Shown piece by piece: positions 23,213 to 35,121 of a stretch of 64,000 nucleotides of DNA (within the stretch, counting starts at the first letter, position 1; each line of letters begins with the position of its first letter). A program made the position numbers and the translations under genes. A model generated the notes under the pieces. It was given only the letters and a program-made list of their open reading frames with translations, made no database searches and was not told the origin of the DNA. Source of the stretch: Turnera subulata (Eukaryota; Streptophyta; Magnoliopsida; Malpighiales; Passifloraceae); the NCBI GenBank assembly GCA_028386065.3, contig JAKUCV010003583.1, forward strand, positions 15,339-79,338, given 5' to 3'.

Positions 23213-24565
23213 GGTAAAATAGTTTTTCCTATCCCTCCAGTTTATCGATTTTTATATTTGTTGTCCCTTTTCGTTTTTTTTCATTTATATTGTCCCTCAA
23301 TTCTTAATTTATCGGGTCACATTGCCCTCTTGCAGCCAGTTAGTAGTTGTAGAATTGACACATGTGTGTGGGGCCCGCATCAAGCCCTATTTTTATTCTT
23401 TTTTTCATTTTCTTTTTTTGAAAAATGAATTTATGAAAAAAAATTTATTGAGAACAAATCGTTTAGGTTTTTTCTTCCTTTCCAAAAATATTATCTCTTT
23501 CTCCTCATTAACTGAAACCCTCCCTTCTTCCCAAAACCATCGAGTCGTTCACCAACACCACCACCTCACCCCATATTAGTCCACATCGCCGCCAACCATC
23601 TTTCCTCCATCCTCATCCTCACGCCGTCGCCAGAAGAACCAGCCGCTGATCTCTTCCTCAATTTTGCAGCCCCTGCTCCCTTCTCCTTTGCTTCGCCGGA
23701 CCGCCACCACAAGTCGCCACCTCTGCGGGCGTGAGTGGTTCTGCTCTGTGGAGCACCCATCACACGATTGGGTGTGTGTGTTTTGGTGGTCGCGGTTGTT
23801 GGTGGACTTGTGGTGGATTGGTTTGTGCGTTAACTCCGACCGGGCATAAACATCAAGGATCTATCTTTCCTTGTTGTCTTTCGATAATAATTGATAGTTG
23901 TTGGGTTGATTTGTGGTTGGTTGTTGTGTGAGATTTTGGTTATGCCAAATTATTGGAGAGGCAAGAGGAAAGACTTGTGGGTTCTTTTTAAGAAAGCAGA
24001 ATAAGGAATAAGAAGATAAGAGTAGACGATAAGGTGGTCTTGCAACAGACAGAGTCAGAACAAAAGAGAGACATAGTCTTTTGTTTCTCTGAGTTTGATT
24101 GCCCCACCATCGTTTTTTTCTCCTTGTTTTCCTTTCCTATTTTCGGAGTTTGTGGGTTTTGGGAATTTTGGTTGAGTTTTTTAGATGTGTAGTGGGCGAA
24201 GAAAATGGATAACATGGCAGATATGTGGAGATAAGACCACTGTACTTTGGTATTTTTTCTAGATTGATAAGTGAGGTCAGAAGAGATTGGAGAAAACAAT
24301 TTGTGGTTGTGTATTATTTTTTAAAAAAGAATTTTTGAAAATAAAATTCGTTAAAAAATAAAAAAAATGATTAAACAAATAAACTGCATGCGGGTTCCAT
24401 GAGACACGTGTTAGAAGCATAGGAACAAACCTATTGTAGAGGGTAAGAAGGACAATGTGATTCGGTAAATTGAAAGTTGTGGGACACCATGAGTGAAAAA
24501 AAAAAAGAGAAGGGACAACAAATGCAAAATTGATTAGGTGGAGGGACATGAAAAACTTTTTTACC
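23213..24565. mobile_element. long-TIR DNA transposon, Mutator-like and non-autonomous (possible Pack-MULE)
   Basis: The ends are long imperfect inverted repeats: GGTAAAATAGTTTTTC at the left and its near mirror at the right (GGTAAAAAAGTTTTTC on the minus strand). Homology runs inward for roughly 230 bp, with shared blocks TTTGTTGTCCCTT, TCACATTGTCC-like and ACACGTGT-like. There is no transposase. The middle (about 23500-23850) is GC-rich and codon-like, in sharp contrast with its AT-rich surroundings, as when Mutator-like elements pick up host gene pieces. No exact 9-bp target duplication was found, so the superfamily call rests on TIR length and layout. Confidence 0.6.
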
Positions 24566-25466
24566 AGGGAGCCAGTATCCCATTTCATTAGAATATCTAT
24601 AGAATCTCCGAAAAGGTTGTGGCCCCATTAGATGTCAAAGTAATTACGGTGCTCACTGTGATGCACTCAAGCATGCTTCAAGCACCATTGGAGAGGATGA
24701 TGGTGCCATGGTGTTTTCTCAAAGTCCAATTACAAAAGCAAGATCAAGAATACTCAAGAATCAACTCTTACATCACATTCAAGCTTTGATGAACAAAAAG
24801 TTTCAAGAAGATTATGTGAACAAGCTTTGAGAGGAGTTAAAGAACAAACCCATTCATTTGCTAACCTGGGAGGAGTAATCGACCCTGCACTGGTATGGGG
24901 CCCAGTCGGCATGGAGCCTTACTTGTTTGCCATGGCGACATATCTTTTATTTTTATAATTATAATTAGTCAAAATTTATTATTATAAACAATTAATAATT
25001 TCGACTAGGGCTTTATTATTATTAGTTGGGTTTATTATTGTGGGCTTTAGTTTATTTAGTTAGGTTATTTCTGTTTGGGTTTAATTAAGTCCAATATGTT
25101 GTTGGATTAATTAAAATCCTAGTCCATTAGGGTAAGTGGTTTCGGGCAAGGGTAGGTTAAGGAGTCAAAATCCAATTTGTCTTGGATTAGGTGTGTAGCC
25201 AACTTTAGGGTTTAGGAAGAGTATAAATACTCTCTTTTATTTGCTAAAATCGACATATGACATATTATTGAGAATAAAATTTGCCTTCAAGATTTTCTTT
25301 GATTGAGTGATTCAATCTATTGAGAGAGTGATTCTCTTAGTTTTATATTAGGGTTTAAGTGTACTTATCAAATAATTTTACTTGTGGCGTTTATTCCACT
25401 CCTTGTGTTTCTAATCTCTTTGTTGCCTATCCCTTGTTTTTTTAGGAGGTGAAGAATAGATTCACT
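24566..25466 (+). mobile_element. probable Ty3/gypsy remnant: polyprotein tail and LTR
   Basis: On the plus strand, 24700-24830 reads EDDGAMVFSQSPITKARSRI and a helical tail, similar to the GPITRARAK end of plant Ty3/gypsy polyproteins. It is followed by AT-rich sequence with LTR-like features: a TATA-like GTATAAATAC at about 25221 and CTTTGTTGCCTATCCCTTG near the end. The boundaries and the second LTR were not found. It could also be the end of a host gene, although the SPITKARS motif argues against that. Confidence 0.4.
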
Positions 25467-26299
25467 AAGGCTGCGTTTGGTTGCAGAACAAGATGGGACG
25501 GGACTAGACAGGACTGAACTGGACTGGACTAGACTGGACTGTGTCTTGAAAGGCTGTTTGGTATGCTATGGATAGAGATTGTTGTCCTGTGGACTAAACT
25601 ATATAATGTCTATTTTACCCTGATACAATTTTAACGTATTATTTGTTATTTTCAATAAAATATACAAACCGATAACCTAGTGATTAAAATTATTGGATAT
25701 AAAAAAAGTGAATATTTAAATACTGAAATTTTAAAATTAACATTTTTATATGTTTAACATTTTAAAGTAAAAATTAAAAAGTAAAATGATTGATGAGCTT
25801 TGAGGTAAGGAACACTATATTATTTTTAATATTTAATATCTGATTATTATTATTTATTTTAATCCTAACTCAATCCTTCAAAAATGATTTCACCTCATGA
25901 TGTCTAAAGTGAATACAATTGAATAATATTAATATTATATTTAATATTTTTATTTTTATTAATATTTAGTACATTTAATATTATTAAGATAATACTTAAT
26001 TTAAATTTTAGTTATTATTATTAATCTTATTATTATTATTTATGAATTTAAATTTAATATAATTAGAGTGTACTTTGAGATTATTACAAATTAGGAAGGG
26101 CTAGTATTAGGAAAAGAATCTTGTCCCGTCCTGTCCCCTCGTGTCCCTATCTCTTGGAGGGGACAGCGTGTCCCATTCTCGCGTCCCTCCGTGTCCCAGC
26201 GTGTCCCATTCTCGCGTCCCGTCCAAGGCGCATCAAACGCGGGACAAACTGGCTTGTCCCGTCCCATCCCAACGTATCCCATGTACCAAACGCTACCTT
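25467..26299. mobile_element. short non-autonomous TIR element (MITE-like)
   Basis: The ends carry 15-bp inverted repeats AAGGCTGCGTTTGGT (left) and AAGGTAGCGTTTGGT (right, minus strand), the common 'GCGTTTGGT' start of plant hAT/PIF-like MITEs. Just inside are subterminal clusters of GGGAC/GGACT (left, 25497-25545) and GTCCC (right, 26120-26275). The middle is very AT-rich and non-coding. The flanks do not form an exact target duplication. A diverged repeat containing AGGAGGTGAAG flanks it on both sides (about 25444 and 26348). Confidence 0.6.
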
Positions 26300-27143
26300 A
26301 AATTCTTAGTGAATTCTTACTGCTTTGTTGTCTAATCCTTGCTGATTAGGAGGTGAAGGGTGGAATACACATCAGTTTGATTGAGAGCACTATAGACAAC
26401 ACAAAAATTAAATAATAACATTGAATAAAGATTGAATTACAAACATAATTGTCAGCTTTTAAAAGAAGTATCTAAAGACATATTGAAGATAGTGGAAATC
26501 GAAATGTGTCTTTCTTATACTGTGTTCTTTAGTTATCTTGTACTAATAATTATGAGTTTGTTTGTATTTTAGGATGCTATATATATATATGGAATCCAAT
26601 TTATAATTGTATTCCTGTGCAAATTTGCAGTGGATTAAATCGACTTATATAATATAATATAATTCTTGGTTTTTTAAAAAACTTATGGTGATGGGTCAAC
26701 TCTTTGGATTCTGATTTGCCGTTGGATGGTGCAAGTGTGTTGCTAGGATCTGTTCCTTAGAATAGTTTTTTTAATGGCCATTTAGCCATTATAATATAAC
26801 AATAAAAAAGGGAAGGGTATTTTGGTATTTCAATTTTGCAAATTTTTGTAACTTCATGCTTTTATATATAGTATAGATATAGATAATAGTTTATGTGTTA
26901 TATTTTCTTCACATGGCAGCTTATGTGGGATTGCTTTTGTATGAGTGATGTGGATCAACAAAAATCAAATATACAAGAAAATAGACGGAAATCATGACGG
27001 AGACTCGTTAAGTGATTTTTGTAAAGGTTATAGGACTCGGATGAGTCTTTTTTCAATTATAGAACTCAAACGAGTTTTCACGATTATCCTGGTGGAGAGG
27101 GGTTGGGATTTATATCAAAAGGAATGCAAAAAAAAAAGGAGAA

Positions 27144-27146
<3 letters not shown>
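26300..27146. other. AT-rich intergenic DNA, no gene seen
   Basis: The first 100 bp may continue the gypsy-like LTR seen before the MITE. The rest is AT-rich with no recognisable coding or repeat structure. Confidence 0.4.
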
Positions 27147-27205
<59 letters not shown>

Positions 27206-27265
27206 ATGTATATGTATATGTATATATATGTATATGTATATGTATGTATGTATCTATGTATATAT
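27147..27265. repeat. compound AT microsatellite
   Basis: An uninterrupted run of about 25 AT dinucleotides (27147-27197) passes into mixed TATG/TATATG units up to the LTR at 27266. It lies at the insertion edge of element B, so slippage may have altered the target duplication. Confidence 0.95.
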
Positions 27266-28363
27266 TGTTAGCCCAAATTGGCCTGAGAGGGAGGGTGAAT
27301 CAGGCTACACCTTAATCGCGTTTGATTTTTGGTTTGCTTTTTGTCAAACCAAGCGGTTTCTTCACAAATCACTTACCCGTAAAAACAGTCAGCACTTACA
27401 AACAAAAATATAAAAGAGCAGAAGGAAGAGTGGATGACATAGTGATTTTATAGTAGTTCTCCCTCACTAGGTACCTTCACTACCTAAAGGCTCTTCCTTT
27501 AAGATTTCAAACTCTCACTAACTTAGGCTTTTTCGGGATCGGCCTCAACCTATTACAGAAACCAAGCTTTTACAGGCTAAGCTTTAACATTTACAAGAAA
27601 TAAGCTTTTGCAGGCTAAGCTCTAACCTTTATAAGTTTTTCCCAGACTAAACTCTAACATTTCCCCAAATCTAATCCTAGAATTGAGATCCCAGCAAAAC
27701 TACACTAAGTCTTGCCTAGATATACTTCCCTTTGTAACAACTTGGAGAACAAGAATAAGCACAAGTACAAGCTCACCAAGAACAACAAATATTATAGACT
27801 GTAAGCTTAGTTCCAGAGTCAAAGCAATTTCCAATTGGCTAGGATGCTTTTCCAAGAAGCTATTCCCTTCCTTATATAGAGCTTGAGCAAGGGGGAGTAG
27901 GTAAAAAGATCTTCATCCAACGGCTCTAAAGTACCATTCTGCTCATCATCCAATGGTTCTTGAAGTACCAATAATTCTTCAGAGTTGACTCCAGAGTCCA
28001 CTAGCTGGTGTTGGGTTCATTTCAGAAGGTTTACTCTCTTTGTAGCTCAATTACTTGAAAGCATTCCATTTGTGGAAATTCGGGACCACAAGTGTGGACC
28101 ACCTTTGATAATTGAGCTTAGAGGTGAGAGAAAGATGTTGCAGGTCTTCATCTTTGTCATAGACCACTTTCTCTGCTCGTTGGAGTAGTTGAGGGTTGGT
28201 GTTTAATGCTGTGAGGACCACCAGTCACTTGCACCAGGACTAGTTGATGTTGACAGCAGCTGGGTGTGGTTTCTTCCAGAAACCAAGCTCGTGGTTTTTG
28301 TGTGGTTTTTGTAAAAAACCACGCTGCATGTTACTCAACACAAATATATGCAAACATCTAACC
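27266..28363 (-). repeat. element B 3' LTR, first piece
   Basis: Begins TGTTAGCCCAAATTGGCC and matches 55573-56640 throughout, for example CACTAGGTACCT, CTCACTAACTTAGGCTTTT-like and GTGGACCACCTTTGATAATT. It stops at 28363, where element A was inserted. The rest is at 38334-38424. Confidence 0.9.
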
Positions 28364-29879
28364 TGTTAGTAATATGCCCAAAAGCCAATCAATGGATGAT
28401 CATATATAGTCGTGTATATACATTAAGGTTATTCCAATAAATATCGTTTATGAGATAAACGCTTGCACATATTTATAACCCTAGAATATTTATATATTCT
28501 TAAATGTCCCTAGTCGATTATTATTATGGATGGGTTGTAATAATAAGTTAAGACTAGCGTATGTTGAGAATTTATATGTGATATGAATTCTACATATGGG
28601 TACAAGTTAGAGAACTTGTGGACTTGACCGACCGACATAAGAATGCTACATGGAGCGTTATATGTTTGTCGATAGCGATTCTTATATGTATTGTCCTTAG
28701 ACCTGAGATCGTCAAGGTTCCCAACATGTGAGTCATATACTTTGATATTATTCCTAGTCATTCGTAACTGGGTGGACTTAAGGGTAATCATTGGGTATAT
28801 GATAAGTGTGTAATGGGTTTTGTATGATCCAGAGGGGATTCGTCCAACCCATATAACGGGTATATTATCGGATGGTTTCTTGATAGAGTTGAATTGTAAA
28901 TGCACGGCCGTGCTCGGATTATGATATGGTGATATCATTGGTATCCGTTTTACACAGTTAACTCTAGGATCAAGGAAACAAAAATAAACATATACGAGAT
29001 TGACATATTCCATGTCTCGGTTTAATCTTGATAATGGGACGAAGGGACGATGACATGTTTGCGAGGCATGTGAATCAGTACTGATCTTGTCGTTCGGGTA
29101 GCAATGATGTGTTGCTAGGCGCCGCTCTTTGCTTATAATTGTAAAATGAGATTTTACAATTATTGCCGGACGTTACAAGTGCCTACAGGGTCACACTCAT
29201 ACAGCCGTTGATTCGAGCAGGTGGTTGAACCGTGGTTGGACCATGGTTCGACCAAGGAGTGGTTAGACCGTGGTTGGACCAGGATCGTTTTTGGGCTAGT
29301 TTGGCTCAATTATTGTCAGAATAATTGACCAAACTTAGTGCTGTGATGAGTTGGTGTGTTGATGCACTAGTGGGAGACATAATCATGTTGCTTAATGGTC
29401 TACCTTGTTGGCCATTAACTCCACTACATTATGCATATGATGGGGTTGAGTAATCTGATTACTCTAGCCTTCCTCCTCACTTGCTTGAGGTTTTTTCAGA
29501 GCTTTGAGAGTGTCTTGAGGTCTGAAAATTTTCAGAGGCAAAACACACACACATCTTCTTGAGAAAGAAGAAAGAAAACACCACAAACACAACTTCCGAA
29601 AACCTGCTGCTAGCACATCAGTTCAGGGGTGCTCGGGTTGGTAATCGTGTGACGATTCCAACTAGTTACAATGGTTTGTGTGGATACCGTAGAGGGGCGA
29701 GGCTTACGTCTGGCTCTTGCTGATTCGGATCATCAGTTGAGTGAAGATCCTAACCTTTCAGGTTCGGAATTTTTGTTATTCGGTTTATACGCTTCACATG
29801 TGTTCCTATGTTGTTTCCGGTTTTTGCGCTGCGTATTTTGCTTACTTTTGAGTGTCAATTGCATGTCCGGAAACTTACA
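28364..29879 (+). repeat. element A 5' LTR
   Basis: A 1,516-bp LTR starting TGTTAGTAATATGCCC and ending CCGGAAACTTACA. It is nearly identical to 35122-38328 once the insertion at 35516-37195 is removed, and more distant from the LTR at 1234-2742. Confidence 0.95.
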
Positions 29880-29880
29880 G

Positions 29881-29893
29881 TGGTAGCGGAGCC
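29881..29893 (+). other. element A primer binding site
   Basis: TGGTAGCGGAGCC lies one base after the 5' LTR. It matches the initiator-Met tRNA type site (TGGTATCAGAGCC) used to prime minus-strand synthesis in plant copia elements. Confidence 0.8.
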
Positions 29894-31780
29894 TCTTGTG
29901 AAGCTCTAAACTGAATTCATGTTCATATGTTACATGTGATGTAGCTTGAACTTGTTTAGGTATATGTGATATGCTGGAATTCTTTTTAGTATATGAGATA
30001 TGCTTGCATATGTGTGATATGCTGAATTTGTTTTGGTATATGTGATTTGCCATGCAAATATATGGATATGTTTGATATGTTTTTGGTATATATACATTAT
30101 ATGTTCTATGTGATAAAGCATGATTAAGTTATATTATATTCAATTGTGTATATGTGACATATATGTTGTTGAGGTTGATTTGTCAAAAATATTTTGACAA
30201 CAAGCACTTGATTGGTATGAGATTTCAATCAAGATGTTCATGGCAGTAAGTCGAAGAGTTCGACTAAGAAAAATCGAGTGTCAGTTTGTGTATCGAACGA
30301 TTGTCGTTCTAGTACATCTAGGCCACAACATCGATGTTGGTATGACCAACATCGATGTTGGCATGTGTTTAGCTTTGGCCAAACCTTCATAACATCGATG
30401 TTGTGTGACAAACATCGATGTTCTGATGAAGTGTAGCCTCGGCCAAATCATCACAACATCGACGTTGTGTGACCAACATCGATGTTCTCATGCAAACACT
30501 CAACAACATCGATGTTAAGAGTTACAACATCGATGTTACTTGAGCTCAGCCAAATTGGTTTGAAGTTCTAGAATTCAAATAACATCGATGTTCAAGTTCC
30601 AACATCGATGTTATTGAGTTCCAGAAGTTCAAACATCGATGTTTAAGGTCAACATCGATGTTATAATGCTACTGCCAAACTCTTGAACTTTCAAGTACTC
30701 AAAACATCGATGTTTAAGTGTTCAACATCGATGTTCTTGAGCTACTACCAAATAGTTTGGAGTTCAAGTACTCAAACATCGATGTTTAAGTGTTAACATC
30801 GATGTTCTATGCACTCGGCAACCTCCAACATCGATGTTTGATGGTCAACATCGATGTTTTGAGGGTTCGGCAACCTCCAACATCGATGTTTGAGTGTCAA
30901 CATCGATGTTTTGCAGATTCGCAAACTCCAAACATCAATGTTTAAGGGTTCAACATCGATGTTGTGGAACCCAGTAATTTCAACTGCGAATTCGGGGTAG
31001 AAGAAGGCCGAATTGTGTCTGGCCTGAACAGCAAAGTTGTAGCCCTACTTCTTAGCTTTCCAGGGACACCAAGTTTGCACAAATCCGAGTTCTACAGCTC
31101 TGGATATGGCCCAAATACTAAGTGCTGCCAAGTAGTTGGGAGAATCAGATTCTCAAAACATCGATGTTCAAGTTAGACATCGATATTCACATGTATTTTG
31201 GTTTCCAAATTTACATAACATCAATGTATGATTTGTTGATTATATGCATATGATGTATGAACATATGTTGATGAAATATTAAGTTCTTAGTTGCCTTCCA
31301 TGATAAGCACTCATCAAGACTAAGATCAACAATTGGTAGGTTTTGCCAAAGCAAGGTGCCAATGTTTATCCTAGTAAGGTGCGAGTGGATAATTATAATA
31401 TCTCGATTGCTTATTGCGGGTTTGGACTTAACTAAGTCATCTTAATAGGATTAAGGGCTTAGAGGCAAGGGTTGAGTAATGTCTATGAGAAAGATATGGA
31501 CAAAGTGTTGTTCACTCAACTATCCAAGAGTTACATGAGATGTAATTGACAAGAGTTTTTTTTGATAAGATGTAATTGACAAGAGTTGTCTACCTAAATA
31601 GCTATGATGTAGGTGATCAGCCAAAGCTGACTTATATTGTAGTGAAATATGGATCTTGGCCTACTTGTTGTCATTCTTTTGATTCATAGTAGGAGTATCA
31701 TTTAATAGAATTCCTTGTTAAATGATTTTGTATACATGACTATTATTTGTGTGAGTTGATCATTGTATTGAGGATAGTCC
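29894..31780 (+). other. element A leader region
   Basis: About 1.9 kb between the primer site and gag. The first 280 bp are rich in TATGTGATATGC-like repeats. The palindrome array fills 30327-31228 (separate entry). The rest has no coding that I trust. A diverged tandem duplication containing GATGTAATTGACAAGAGTT is at about 31539 and 31568. Confidence 0.7.
30327..31228. repeat. array of dimeric AACATCGATGTT palindromes
   Basis: The 12-bp palindrome AACATCGATGTT, or a one- or two-base variant, occurs about 25 times. Starts are at 30327, 30348, 30391, 30411, 30455, 30475, 30505, 30526, 30581, 30601, 30632, 30651, 30703, 30724, 30775, 30795, 30827, 30847, 30879, 30899, 30931, 30952, 31157, 31176 and 31217. 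The first 24 form 12 pairs with start-to-start distance 19-21 bp. Between pairs the gap is about 30-55 bp, except 205 bp before the last. Variants are at 30455, 30931, 31176 and 31217. Partly related spacer text (for example CCAAACTCTTGAAC and TCAAGTACTCAA) recurs. It lies in element A's untranslated leader. Confidence 0.97.
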
Positions 31781-32340
31781 TCAAACAAGAAAAGAAATTG
31801 TATGTCCTTGAATGGCCTGTTCCTAATGAACCGGCGCCTAATGCTCTTAGGGCAGAATGAGATGCTTATAAGAAGCATGTTGATGATGCTTTGGATGATT
31901 GCATGCCTTATGCTAATTACCATGGACTCTGAGCTTCAGAAGCAACATGAGAACATGGGGGCGTTCAATATGATCGAACACCTGAAAATGCTCTGTGTAG
32001 AGCAAGCAAGGCATGAGAGGTACGAGACCTCTAAGGCATTGTTCCAATGCAAGATGGCCGAGTCATCACCCGTGAGACCTCATGTGCTCAAGATGATTAG
32101 ATACAATGAGAGCCTTGAGGGTCTTGGTTTCCTTGGCAAAGGAAAGGGTAAAGAAAAGTTTGACAAAAAGAAGAAATGTACCAAATGGTTTAGTGCATGT
32201 ACATCTTCTTGTTCTCATGTGCTGAATCCCATGGGTGGTGTTGCAAAGGTAGGAAATTGTTTCCGTTGCAACAAACCAGGCTATTAGAAGCGCAACTGCC
32301 CTGTTTACCTTGAAAAGGTAAAGAAGCAGAAGGGAAGTGA
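31780..32340 (+). pseudogene. element A gag (decayed)
   Basis: Copia gag would form the particle shell and bind RNA. Reading starts in one frame (KKLYVLEWPVPNEP, HVDDALDDCM) with a stop, then shifts to SELQKQHENMGAFNMIEHLK and YETSKALFQCKMAES, PHVLKMI, typical of Tork-type gag. A deletion shortens the middle. The zinc knuckle CFRCNKPGY-stop-KRNC has a stop where a Trp/His-side residue is expected (32285-32287). Much shorter than a normal gag and interrupted, so not functional. Confidence 0.8.
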
Positions 32341-32379
32341 GACTTCCGCTTCAGGTATTTTGTTATAGAGGCTAATATC

Positions 32380-33600
32380 TCTACCTCTGCATCATGGGTA
32401 CTAGATACCGGATGTGGTTCTCACAATTGTGGAAATGTGAAGGAACTGAGAAAGAGTAGGAGATTGGCTAAGGGTGAGATAGACCTACGCGTCGGAATTG
32501 CAGCAAGAGTTGCTACATTAGCCGTAGGGACTTACTATCTATCCTTACCGAGTGTTATGGTATTAGAACTGGACAATTGTTATTATGTAGCTACCATAAG
32601 CAGGAATTTGATTTCTGTGTCTTGTATGGACAAGAAAGGTTTTTCATTTGTAATAAAGAACAATTGTTGTTCTATTTATTTCAATGAAAATTTATTATGG
32701 TGGTGCATTTTAAACGATGGTTTGTATGTTCTTAACCTAGAAACGCCTGTCTATAACGTTAATACAAAGAAGATTAGAATGAATGATTCTAGTGAAACCT
32801 ATCTTTGGCATAGTCGTTTGGTCCATATAAACGAGACTCGTATTTCCAAAACTCCATAAGGATGGAATTTTAGACTCATTTGATTTTGAATCATTTGAGA
32901 CATGTGAGTCATGTTTATTAGGCAAAATGACGAAGGCTCCTATTATCGGTAAAGGTGAAAGGGCTTCGGACTTGTTAGGCCTTATACATACTGATGTATG
33001 GGAACCTATGTCGACACAAGCTAGAGGTGGATTTCAATACTTCATTACATTTATTGATGTTTTCAGTAGATATGGCTATGTGTACCTTATGAGACACAAG
33101 TCAGAATCCTTTGAAAAGTTCAAAGAATTCAAGAATGAAGTACAGAATCAACTCGGAAAAGTATTAAGATGCTTCGATCTGATCGAGGAGGTGAATACTT
33201 AGACCGAGAGTTTCTTGATCATCTAAAGGGTTGTGGTATAGTATCACAACTTACTCCACCGGGTACGCCTCAATGGAATGGTGTATCCGATAGGAGGAAC
33301 AGAACCTTGTTAGACATGGTTCGTTCTATGATGAGTCAAGCTGACCTTTCTTCTTCCTTTTAGGGACATGCATTATTGAGTGCTGCATTTACACTTAACC
33401 GTGTTCCATCTAAATCGGTCGAAAAGACACCATATGAGATATGGACTGGGAAGCGTCCCAATTTGTCTTTTATTAGGATTTGGGGTTGTGAGGCTTACGT
33501 AAGACGTGAAGCATCAGATAAACTCGGCCCTAAATCCGACAAGTGCCTTTTATATGATACCTTAAAGGGTATTATTTCTATAATCCTTTAGAGCACAAAG
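32380..33600 (+). pseudogene. element A protease and integrase (decayed)
   Basis: The protease active site appears as SWVLDTGCGSHNC (about 32393-32432). Downstream a GAG-pre-integrase segment (YLWHSRLVHINETRISK, CESCLLGKMTKAP) and the integrase core (LLGLIHTDVWEPM, FITFIDVFSRYGYVYLM, LTPPGTPQWNGVSDRRNRTLLDMVRSMM) are in order. NGVSDRRNRT carries a change from the usual NGVSERRNRT glutamate. KTPYEIWTGKRPN closes the domain. Several frameshifts and TAG codons break it (for example near 32857 and 33361). Confidence 0.88.
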
Positions 33601-33679
33601 TGTTTGTTGCTCGGACTGCTATTTTTCTAGAAAGAGAGTTTATTTCTAGAAGAATCAGTGGGAGGAAAATATAACTCGA

Positions 33680-35040
33680 AGAAGTTCGAGATATAGAGGC
33701 TGAGATGGAACAAGGGCAGGAACCACAAGTTGTTGTGGGTGAGAATTCTGTGCCTGAAACACATGGACCGCGTAGGTCGGATAGGACTTGGTATGAGCCT
33801 GAGAGATATGGATTTCTTATGACTCATATTGGAGATGTGATGCTCATAGATGAGGATGAGCCCACTTCCTATCAGCTGGCCATTACGGGTCTGGACTCCA
33901 AGAAGTGGCTAGAAGCCATGAATTCGGAAATGGAATCCATGTATGAAAACAAGGTATAGACCTTGGTTGATCCACCTGAAGGGGTAAAACCTATAGGGTG
34001 CAAATGGGTCTTTGTGAAAGACCGACATGGATGGTAATGTGATTACCTTTAAAGGGCAATTGGTTGCAAAAGGTTTCAAGCAAGTTCATGGTATTGACTA
34101 TGATGAAACCTTCTCACCAGTCGCCATAGTTAAATCCATCCGGATTCTATTGGCTATAGCTGCATACCATGACTATGAGATATGGTATGCAAGTTGCAAA
34201 GGTCCATTTGTGGACTAAAGCAAGCTACAAGGAGTTGGAATCTTCGTTTTAACGATGTAATCAAAGAGTTTGGTTTCATCAAAAATGAAGATGAACCATG
34301 TGTTTACAAGAAGGTTAGTGGGAGCATTATTGTTTTCTTGTTGTTGTATGTTGACGACATTCTACTCATTGAGAATGATGTTCCGACACTACAGTCTGTA
34401 AAGACTTGGTTAGGAAGAATTTCTCAATGAAGGACTTAAGAGGAGCTGCCTAAGTGTTAGGTATAAAGATCTATAGAGATAGATCCAAAAGGCTTCTCGG
34501 GCTAAGTCAGAGTACGTATATTGACAAGGTGCTAAAGAGGTTTAGCATGCAAGATTCCAAGAAGGGTTTCTTGCTCATGTCACATGGCATATCTCTCTCA
34601 AAGAGTCAATGTCCTAGTACATCTAAGAAGAGAGAGTTGATGAGTTAGATTCCTTATGCATCTGCAATAGGATCTATCATGTATGCCATGCTATGTACTA
34701 GATCGGATGTCGATTATGCTTTGAGTGTCACAAGCAGATGCCCTGATCCCGGTGAAAGTCACTGGACAGCGGTTAAATATCCTTAAGTACTTGAGAAGCA
34801 CTAAGGATGCATTCCTGGTTTACAGAAGCGTTGATTGGCTTGTTGTAAAGTGTTACAAAGATGCTAGCTTCCAAACTGACAGGGATGATTTTAGATCGCA
34901 ATCAGGTTATGTGTTTTTGTCTTGGAGGTGGCACTGTTTGCTGGAAGAGTTCCAAGCAAGAAACAGTTGCCGACCCTACAACTGAGGCTGTACTAAGTTC
35001 TGTTTGAGAACTATGTAGCAGATCTTTTGACTGAGCCTCT
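33680..35040 (+). pseudogene. element A reverse transcriptase and RNase H (decayed)
   Basis: The RT begins with GLDSKKWLEAMNSEMESM and PEGVKPIGCKWVFVK, then FKGQLVAKGFKQVHGIDY. A deletion near 34180 removes the middle and fuses AYHDYEIW with the YASC/RSI.GLKQA region. The catalytic box LLLYVDDILLIEND (about 34345) is present. A frameshift at about 34410 and stops follow. RNase H motifs DASFQTDRDDF and SGYVF remain, but most of its C-terminus is deleted (34990-35010). Compared with 98-1141, the same family is more damaged here. Confidence 0.9.
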
Positions 35041-35121
35041 CACACAGCGGAAGCATGATGGTCATGCTACATCCATTGGTATTAGATACATGGATGATTG
35101 GCTTTAGTGCAAGTGGGAGAT

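Noticed and set aside
27103..27315. ORFs rich in Tyr-Ile repeats
   Set aside because: They are translations of the AT microsatellite.
30327..31228. CRISPR array or other prokaryotic repeat system
   Set aside because: The repeated word is only 12 bp and palindromic, spacers are related to each other and of uneven length, there are no cas genes, and it lies inside a plant retrotransposon leader.
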